The translations under genes and the position numbers were made by a program. Shown in pieces: positions 57,048-64,000 of a stretch of DNA of 64,000 bases. The stretch is taken from positions 92,612,868 to 92,676,867 of the forward strand of contig OY986436.1 in assembly GCA_963920525.1 (NCBI GenBank). The letters run 5' to 3'. The notes beneath the pieces are model-generated. The model saw only the letters and a list, made by a program, of their open reading frames with translations. It did no database searches and was not told where the DNA came from. The stretch comes from Dichetophora obliterata (taxonomy: Eukaryota; Arthropoda; Insecta; Diptera; Sciomyzidae). Each line of letters begins with the position of its first letter. Within the stretch, counting starts at the first letter, position 1.

Positions 57048-58514
57048 ATGGACGAAAAAAAGAATATGCAAAAACGACGACAATACACTGAGAGAGACTT
57101 GCAATTGGGTTTAAGCTTAGTAATAAAAGACAAAAAATCTATATATGCTGCAAGCAAAGCATCTGGAGTATCCTGGGCAACATTAAAAGATTATCTTAGC
57201 CGAGAGCAAGATAGCATACTAAAATTGGGTAGGCCATTTACTCTCTCCTCAGATATGGAAATTAAACTTTACAATTATATAATATCAATGCAAGAGCAAG
57301 GATTTGGTTTTACAGTGTTTCAAGTAAGAAAAACCGCTGTTGAACTTGCCAAACTGGAAAACAGAGGGAAATATTTTTCAACCAAGGAAATGCCATCAAT
57401 GTGCTGGTGGACCTCTTTTAAAGAAAGATATGGCCTTACTTTACGGGTTGCTGAAAATTGATCTGCCTATAGAGCATCAATGGCAAATCCCGAAATAATA
57501 AGAGACTTTTATGAGAAACTTGAATTGTTGTTGGTGAAGCTGGGAATTAAAGATATTGCAGATCGCATATGGAATTGTGATGAAACAGGAGGCAATTTTG
57601 TGACCAATAAGAGCAAGGTAGTTGCCGAGATAGGTAAAAGATACATTTATAACTGAACATATGCCGAAAAGGGGGAGAACCACACAATTCTTGGATGTGT
57701 ATATGCAAATGGATTATGGATACCACCCTTAATAATCTTCCGAGGGTCTAGGTGGACCGATACCTTTCGGCAAGGTGCAATGCCTAACTGTTTAGTAAAG
57801 TTGTCTCCAAGAGGTTGGATTTCCTCGGATATATTTTTTGAATGGTTTCAGTTTTTTATCAGTGCCATACCAGATATAAGACCAGTGATACTCTTAATGG
57901 ACTCCCATGCATCACACATATCTCCCCAGGTGGTTGATTTAGCTAAATCTAAAAAACCAGGCCAGTCCGATTTGCATGGCATTTTGAATCCAGCGTTCAT
58001 TAAAGCATTCAGTTTTTCAAACATAACTAACTCCTTTTAAAAGTGTGGAATTTGTCCATTCAACAGACGCGCCATCAGTGCCAAAGCCATAGCTCCATCG
58101 AAGCTAACAGAGGTCGATGTTCAAAATACACCAACGAATAATTCAGGCGAACTTGAACGTATCCTCGTCATTCCCAAAGTCATGACGACAAATAAAAGTG
58201 TTAGGAAAAGTTCCTATGCAAAATGTCTCAATACCGATCCTGAAGCTATACCATCAAAAACTAACGAAAAAAATATATCAAAATCTTCACAAGAAAACGA
58301 TTTTATTGCAACTTTACGAAATTTCAGTCTATTGCAGGAGGATGAGCAACCTAGTTGTTCCTACGACTGGAGAAACAAAAACAAGGTTAAAACTAAAAAC
58401 TCGGGCAAAGACTGGATATATGGCAAATGTAAAGACTCTTTTTCTGTTGATGTGAGAAAAAAAAAATGGGAAAAAATAGATTCAGTGTTCATACTGTATG
58501 ACACCATTTCATAA
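57048..58514 (+). pseudogene. pogo-type (DDE_1) transposase with stops and a core deletion
   Basis: From ATG 57048 the protein begins with a pipsqueak-like helix-turn-helix (YAASKASGVSWATLKDYLS, residues about 30-50), then a second DNA-binding part (GFGFTVFQVRKTAVELAKLE). After a TGA following RVAEN the same frame continues with IWNCDETGGNF (first catalytic aspartate), another TGA, then VYANGLWIPPLIIFRG and ILLMDSHASH (second aspartate). The expected third aspartate region (LQPLDV-like) is missing between KSKKPG and QSDLHGILNPAF, so part of the core is deleted. After a TAA the tail resumes with KCGICPFNRRAIS and a charged C-terminus to 58514. Such enzymes cut TA-flanked elements. This copy is inactive. 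Confidence 0.85.
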
Positions 58515-59347
58515 TCAATGTCATGACTTCGTCCCACATGATGATGAGGAATTTTTTCGTTGCCAGTTTTGTATAGAACACTTTAATTGAATTTTTATCA
58601 ACATAATGTGTTCCAAAATTATTTAATGTTGTCATACAGTATGTAGACAGTGAAAAGATAGGTCAGACTCAAAATTCTTTCTTTGTCCACTGGAGTACAC
58701 CTGTTCTTTAGTTGACAAGATTTTGTTCCTAAATTTCAGCATTGGTGCCCTTTAGTTGCCGCACCAATCAGATTAAAAAAAATCAAATGATTTATTTTCA
58801 AATCTCATGGCATTGCTAACATTACTTAAAAAAATGTTTGATTTAAGTGTCTTAACCCGAAACACCCTGTCGTTGCCATATGGCAACGCAAACACAAACA
58901 CTTAAAATGTGCTTATTTAAGTTTAAACTATTTTATATTTGCGTTAACAGGTCATTCTGAAAATTTTAAAAAAAAATTACTCAGGGTTATTCGGGTTAAT
59001 AAACAAGAAACAGCATTTCGTGTGAAAACCTTTTTTTCGCTGCCCACAAACTGTAATACTATATTCATATTTTAATATCCAGCATTATGACTAAAAATGT
59101 TTTTTAATGATTCTAAGTATTTTTCTCAACCGAATTTCTTTTGTATGGGTTTTTAACTACAAATTAATGAAAAATTTTTATTTTTTCTCGATTTTATGGA
59201 ATTTAAATTTTATCACGATATTACCTAACTAATACCACGATATGACCTCACCTTATCACGATATAAGCTTATATTTTCGAAGGGTGCATTGCAGTATTTT
59301 TTACTAAGAGATTCTAACGTGAAAAGTCCAATTAATTTACCATTAAT
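58515..59347. other. Non-coding part of the pogo element
   Basis: AT-rich. It carries the TATCACGATAT words at 59213 and 59262 and a GTTGCCATATGGCAAC palindrome near 58872. No gene. Confidence 0.5.
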
Positions 59348-60080
59348 CAGGGTTCAGAATATTCACACACCTTCACTCACAAACATTTGCTTGAAGCTTA
59401 CAACACACAATTTTATTTTCACTTAATTTTTGTGTGTAACGGAGTTGGCGTGTTGTTGATCATCCAACATGAATTCTTCGTTTTAATATTTGCTTGTGTG
59501 TCACAAACTCAAACAATGATCGATCTCAACAATTCTCTGTGTTTCAGTTTTACACTTATGTAACCTAATAATATGTCTTTTCAAGAGTTTTAAACGTCTT
59601 TTCAAGAGTTTTAAACGTCATTTATCAGTGTAAAAATTGTCTTTGTTTGGGTTTTGACATAGGCCTGAATTCTCCAACATGAACATTTTGACGCAAACAT
59701 AAGTCTAAAACTGAAACACAGGCCGCATTTTAGCCGAAAAAGTGCTCAAGTAGCGAAGTAGCATAAAATATTTTTGCTATATAAATTGTGACATCTCAAG
59801 GAACATGTTCTGTGAGAGCATACCATTCAGCCCGAAAGTTGTGGAACAGTTCTTTCCGCTGAATGCAGGCACAGAGAATTGTTGAGATCGATCATTGTTT
59901 GAGTTTGTGACGCACAAGCAAATATTATAACGAAGAATTCATGTTGGATGATCATCAACAACACGATAACTACGTTATACACAAAAATGAAATGAAAATG
60001 TGTGTTGCGTGCTTCAAATAGTGTTTATTTACATTTATGTTGGAGATTTCTGTTACATGAATGAAAATTTCTGAACCCTG
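59348..60080. mobile_element. hAT-type foldback MITE, intact inner copy
   Basis: CCATTAAT flanks both ends (59340-59347 and 60081-60088), an exact 8-bp duplication. Ends are CAGGGTTCAG and CTGAACCCTG. The arms are long: CATGAATTCTTCGTTTTAAT with TTGCTTGTGTGTCACAAACT on the left has its complement on the right at about 59880-59950, so arms exceed 200 bp. The middle has a 24-bp direct duplication (TCTTTTCAAGAGTTTTAAAC). No gene. Confidence 0.9.
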
Positions 60081-60440
60081 CCATTAATAGAAGTAATAAA
60101 GGCGATTATAACGGTATAAAAGAGATGTATGCTGATTTGGAAATATAAATTTTATAGACATTTTTTAAATGTCTATAACGATAATACCTTCTTCTACCCT
60201 ATGTAAATTGAATTCAATTGCAAAGGTTTCTCATTTAAATTTGCTGCGTTCTTTCTGTGTTTATTAATTTAACAGCGTCAGTAGCAGCATCTGACAGTTA
60301 ACTAAACATGTCGATCATTCAGCGAATTATAACACAACACTTGCCAACTGTTTGCGCTGAATGCGGCCATTGATTGAATAACATTGTCGATTGTCGATAA
60401 AGGTGTCAGGGATTTTTGATTAAATTATGTTTACAAGTAA

Positions 60441-61096
60441 AGCCTGAAGTACAATAGAGCGAGAGTGCGATGCGAGAATGCGATGTGATTGTATATCGAA
60501 ATCTCGCTCGCATTGCCCTCGCATATAATGTACAATGGGAAACGCCAGTTTTGAAGGCACCAGAGTTGCGTCAGATATAAATAATATTTTGCTGAGTAGT
60601 GCCTAAAATGTAAAGAAAAATAATATTCGCGAAGTTAAAGTTGCTGGCTTGGCCGGATATTTAGCTCGGAATGAACTAAGAAAGCGTCGAAACCAGCGAG
60701 CAAGAAGATAGTGGGTCCGACCCATCTATCAAGTCCGGGATTATTGCGTTTGGTTCTTCCTTTTTAGCAACACCTTCTCGGAAATGTTTTATATGGTTAT
60801 ATTGAAATAAATGTATCAGTTTAGGACTATTTTAATATATTTTATTATTTTAATCTGAGTTTTTGAAGAAAATTGTTAAATAATCAAATTGTTTACTATT
60901 TTTCAATAGAATTTTTATGACAGCTGGTCATCGTATGCGTCATTTTTGAAATTTTCGAAAATGCCTCGCACCGCACTAGCGAATCGCAAGCATTGTAAAT
61001 TGCTACATAAAAACTCTGCTTATGAAAATCCTCTGACAGCTCGTGCGAGATTTTTATAGAGCAATAGAGCACTCTTGCTCTATTGTACTTCAGGCT
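60441..61096 (+). mobile_element. Harbinger-derived MITE carrying a transposase fragment
   Basis: AGCCTGAAGTACAATAGAGC and its exact complement form the ends, flanked by TAA at 60438-60440 and 61097-61099. The ends resemble those of the large Harbinger element (AGCTGAAAGTACAAT). Inside, at about 60640-60790, the plus strand reads LRKRRNQRARR, a stop, then WVRPIYQVRDYCVWF, which matches the N-terminal WVRP motif of Harbinger transposases. It thus seems to be an internal deletion derivative of a Harbinger relative. Confidence 0.8.
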
Positions 61097-61119
61097 TAAA
61101 GAAAAGGTTGCCAGTCGAT

Positions 61120-61570
61120 AAACCAATTTTAAGAGGAATAAAATTTTTAGATCCTCAGGTAGCTTTTACGCAGAGTCTTGTAACCTCACTAAATTATTGG
61201 AACGGTTCCCTAATTTAACAATTAATGCAAACATTCAACAATCGATTGATAAAAAAGATATATACAGTTAAAGCAAGATATATTTGTTAAAAATCTGTTA
61301 AGTCCCTCAAATAGAACTATAATTTCCATTGAAAAGTTTTTGTTTGAAGTAGAAGGTTGGAAGGATTTTAGCAATTCCTTAAAGAACAAATATCTTTACA
61401 ATTTTCTAAAGCCATGATGGCAATGCAAGAGTCAAGTACTACTTGCGAACGAGGTTTTTCGTAATTAAACCTTGTTAAATCATTATATCGAAACAGATTT
61501 CTTAATACTCACGTGGCATCAATTTTGCATGTCAAGCAAGATTGTCTGGTTGTTGTACATATTTTGAGCC
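61120..61570 (+). pseudogene. hAT transposase C-terminal relic
   Basis: Broken readings give KRLPVDKPILRGIKFLDPQ, then KFLFEVEGWKDFSNSL, then MAMQESSTTCERGFS, a stop, LNLVKSLYRNRFLNTHVASI and LHVKQDC. The serine-rich ERGFS-x-LNLVKS segment followed by an RNR motif is the hAT dimerisation region. Several stops and shifts make it inactive. It lies 0.4 kb before the right end of the hAT element and agrees with its 8-bp target duplication. Confidence 0.75.
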
Positions 61571-62157
61571 AGTAAAATCGATGTTTAAATTAGTTCGCAA
61601 TGAAAATAATTCCAAAGAAACAAATGCTGGTTAATTCTACTCAGTTTTCTTAAAGTATTTTCTATTAAAACTAAATTTTTTCTTGATCTCTTTGTTAATA
61701 CTATTTAATTATATCATATGGCTGACCCTATAAAATAAACTCCAAAATAGACTATAATAAATAAATAGTTTGTATTTATGTGAACTCATTAACATTTCAT
61801 GTTTTGTTAGTATAATTATGTAAAGCTCCTTTTTGTAAATAAATATATGTATATAGCTATAAGTTATTTATGTAATTTTTCTGTGAAAAATTATGCTTAA
61901 AAAAGTTAGTATATTTTTGTAGTTTTTTAGAATTTGTTAGTAGATTTTGATAGATTTCTACCCTGCTTGCGGCAGGAAAGCAGTCTGGCAAAACGGTCAA
62001 CCTGTGAATGATCAACAGCATGCCAACTCCGTTACACACAAAAAAGTAATCAAAATAAAATTGTGTGTTGTGTGCTTCAAATAGTGTTTATAAACACATA
62101 AAGTATACTTTCATTTCTGTTGGAGATTTCTGTTACATGATTAAAAATTTCTGAACC

Positions 62158-62600
62158 CTGGTTTCTTGTTATTTTTTTTTTCAAAACGAAGCTCAAAAAT
62201 AATAAATTTTGATAAAAATTGTCACCTGGGGGTCTATTCTCTAACTGTGAGAAAATGAAATGTGTACACTTCTTTCGAAACTCAATTCCATACAAATGTA
62301 CACTTTGTGTTTTCAAGTGATTCTGTAAGCTATGGTGTACACTTCTATGCTGAATAAAATAAATTTTCTAGCTGAATATATTTTGACAGTTGTGAGAAAA
62401 ATTAAAACGCTAAGAAAATAGTAAACAATTATTGAAAAAAATGCAACATAATAATATGCAAACAAATATAATTGTTTTGAGACGACTGCAAAGAAGGCAA
62501 AGGTATATAAACAATTAAATAAAAAAACAAGAAGTATATTCCGAAGAAGTATGTAAGTATAAGTAAGTATGTAAGTATACAAGAAGTATATAAGTGATGA
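62158..62600. other. Spacer without gene
   Basis: AT-rich. Short open frames on the minus strand show no domain. Confidence 0.4.
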
Positions 62601-62679
62601 ACGATTCAAGGAGCTTTATCGGTTCCCGAAAAAAGTTTTTAAGGAAACTTTTGAAAAATTGACTATTTTGTTGTTCGCA

Positions 62680-63290
62680 ACGCAACACAGCGATTCCAGC
62701 ACATATGCATTTTCTTTCTGCTCTGCATTTCTTTGCTACGGGAAGTTATCAACGTGACTTACAAAACAGACTTTTATGGATTATTGGGCTTCCCGGGAGT
62801 TTTAGGACTTATAGATGGCAGTCATATAAAAATTGTAGCACCCAAAATCGATGTTAACAGTGTGTACTAATGCCGTAAAGGTATAATTATCAAAATATGC
62901 TTCAACTATTCAAACAAACTAACAAAGCCTTATTTTGAAAGGACATTTTATAAATTTATTAGTGGTATGCAACGCAAAACACTTAATACTGTACGCCAAT
63001 GCCAAATTTCCAGGAACAACTCACGATGCATACATATGGCGCTGTTCAGAATTACAAAATCACTTGAAGACTAAGTTTTTAAGTGGAGAACGTAATTTCT
63101 GGCTACTAGGCGATAGTGGATTCCCCCTTCAGCTATGGTTGATGACACCATTTTCGGAAGTATCAAATAATGCTGAACAACGCTACAATATAGCCACAAA
63201 AAAACAAGATGCATAGTTGAACGTTGTATAGGTGTATTAAAAGGACTATTTCGCTGTTTATCTCGTCAGAGAATCTTATATTACACCCCT
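62680..63290 (+). pseudogene. Second Harbinger transposase relic
   Basis: The plus strand gives, across frames, AHMHFLSALHFFATGSYQRD, LGLIDGSHIKIVAPK with the first catalytic aspartate, NAKFPGTTHDAYIWRCSELQ, FWLLGDSGFPLQLWLMTPF with the second, and VERCIGVLKGLFRCLSRQRI with the glutamate. All three catalytic residues remain, but at least three frame breaks are present. The longest open piece is 62935-63216. It differs clearly from the transposase at 13 kb and is closer to the HARBI1-type proteins of animals. No terminal repeats were found, as the element probably runs beyond the window. Confidence 0.85.
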
Positions 63291-63767
63291 TTTTTTTTTT
63301 TTTCTTTTTAAAAACTTCAATTTTTTATAAACAATTAACTGTTGCACTTTTCCTTGAAAATCCGGAAGTAAATTTTCAGAGGCCTGCCATTTTGTTTATT
63401 TTCAAAGAAATTAAAGCATAGGTAACTATAAAATAATAATTTTTTATTTGAATAATTTTAGATGAACCTGTTTGAAGTTGTAATGGTCACCGCAAGTCAC
63501 CACTCATGGAAAAGGGTCCTACAAATATGGCGATAGCTTCGTATATAATTTTTTTTTTAATTTGTGTCACATCAAGTTAAAACATAATATGTTAATTTGA
63601 AATTGTTGATTTTTTAAAATAAATTAAATTACTGACAAAAACATATTATTTAAAATACTTTTTTATCGTACCTCTGAGTGCCACTTACCCCTTAACTATA
63701 AAATGAGCCTTATAAGCTTAAAAAAAAATCATCCTATCCAAATATCATTTGGAGGATGTTGTCTTAC
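63291..63767. other. Space between relic transposase and the exon to its right
   Basis: AT-rich with a T-run at 63291-63305. A possible terminal exon on the minus strand begins after the acceptor complement near 63457 and would encode only VHLKLFK before a stop. Confidence 0.35.
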
Positions 63768-63892
63768 CTGTGTCACGGTCAGCAACTCGCGAACGTTCTC
63801 ATCGCCGGCGATAACAACTGGTGTCATCAGCTGCAGCACCCTTCGCTCGAACTCTGAAGATTCCTTTGTGCGCTTCATACCTGTGGCTTCTC
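63768..63892 (-). CDS. Possible exon, accessory gene of the second Harbinger or host gene
   Basis: The minus strand reads MKRTKESSEFERRVLQLMTP and then VVIAGDENVRELLTVTQ, followed by the splice donor GTAAGA at 63767. A TTTTAAAG acceptor-like site precedes it near 63893. It is richer in G+C than its neighbours, with good codon quality. The convergent order with the transposase relic repeats the MADF-transposase order of the 10-17.6 kb element, which suggests the C-terminal part of an accessory protein. A host exon is equally possible. It would continue upstream beyond 63900, perhaps outside the window. Confidence 0.4.
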
Positions 63893-64000
63893 TTTAAAAT
63901 ATACAAATTAATATCTATTTATATAAAGCATTACATGTTGATGTTTTTTCGGCATTCTTCTTGCGTTTCTGATATAAATTGGGCTGTACCGTGTAAAAAA

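Larger units (their letters stand above)
56448..60203 (+). mobile_element. pogo-type transposon, defective
   Basis: TA at 56446-56447 and 60204-60205; the intact MITE copy confirms the empty site. Ends CAGAGTAGAAATATTACCTG and the complement of CATAGGGTAGAAGAAGGTAT are inverted and diverged. The word TATCACGATAT with ACCT after it recurs inside (57005, 59213, 59262) and at both ends. A pogo transposase gene on the plus strand (57048-58514) and a hAT-type MITE (59348-60080) lie within. Between 58515 and 59347 there is AT-rich non-coding sequence. Confidence 0.8.
56342..60368. mobile_element. 373-bp-family MITE, second copy, split by pogo
   Basis: Left part 56342-56447 and right part 60204-60368 together match the intact copy at 32342-32714, including both GGCCGCATTCAGCG ends. 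ATT flanks it on each side. The gap is exactly a TA-flanked pogo element. Confidence 0.88.
55729..62004 (+). mobile_element. hAT transposon, decayed, with nested elements
   Basis: TGAATGAT occurs on both sides (55721-55728 and 62005-62012), the 8-bp duplication of hAT. The ends are CAGGGTGACCATTTTC and the complement of CAGGTTGACCGTTTTG. A C-terminal transposase relic is present on the plus strand. Inside lie the split 373-bp-family MITE (56342-60368) and a Harbinger-derived MITE (60441-61096). Confidence 0.85.
55560..62157. mobile_element. hAT-type MITE (outer copy), split by a hAT element
   Basis: The right part, 62013-62157, ends GGAGATTTCTGTTACATGAT and TTTCTGAACCCTG, as in the intact copy at 59348-60080. 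The left part, about 55650-55728, shares GTGACGCACAAGCAAATATT and GAAGAATTCATGTTG with it. A hAT element (55729-62004) with its 8-bp duplication lies between. The left terminus of this copy is not visible, probably removed or replaced near 55533. Confidence 0.7.

Overview
This window looks like repeat-rich, AT-rich nuclear DNA of an insect, most likely a fly. I see no operons, ribosome binding sites or prokaryotic genes. Almost every coding signal belongs to a transposable element: PIF/Harbinger with a MADF accessory gene, a rosa-like (DD41D) mariner, RTE, CR1/jockey-type LINEs, hAT, pogo, Helitrons and many MITEs. The DD41D mariner and long-TIR foldback structures fit Diptera; I cannot name a species. 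I found no convincing host gene, tRNA, rRNA or CRISPR array.

Layout. 0.6-1.9 kb: a non-autonomous Helitron. 2.3-3.2 kb: short tandem repeats with a TA-flanked MITE inside. 4.1-8.9 kb: a decayed jockey-clade LINE cut by a small MITE and by a 3.5 kb foldback-like element, which itself holds a Helitron made largely of 141-bp repeats. 9.7-9.85 kb: a string of five short hairpins. 10.05-17.65 kb: a complete Harbinger transposon with convergent MADF and transposase genes; a mariner sits in an intron of the first, and a near-complete RTE retrotransposon with a 16-bp target duplication splits the second. 17.7-25.1 kb: a DNA transposon with G-rich ends, interrupted by a CR1-like LINE with a PHD-finger ORF1. 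25.1-30.8 kb: several MITEs, a lone LINE ORF1 and a dead Tc1 transposase. 31.4-38.6 kb: two related TA-flanked elements with exchanged internal motifs, a 373-bp MITE, a 1.6 kb long inverted repeat, a roughly 950-bp AAT microsatellite inside a Helitron-like repeat family, and a pogo-type MITE.

40.6-49.9 kb: two LINE copies on the minus strand, a Helitron 3' end between them, and a second, 5'-truncated RTE inserted in the larger LINE with a 12-bp duplication. 52-54 kb: more of the Helitron-like repeat and a transposase-like relic. 54.5-62.2 kb: the deepest nest, in which a hAT-type MITE is split by a hAT element, that by a 373-bp-family MITE, that by a pogo element, and that by a second copy of the first hAT-type MITE. 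The right edge holds a second Harbinger relic, again with a convergent accessory-like exon.

The genes do not form a host pathway. Functional links are only those within elements: LINE ORF1 with ORF2, and Harbinger transposase with its MADF partner. Where two coordinates bracket a nested element, the gene was continuous before the insertion. All family names come from recognising motifs by eye, without database searches.
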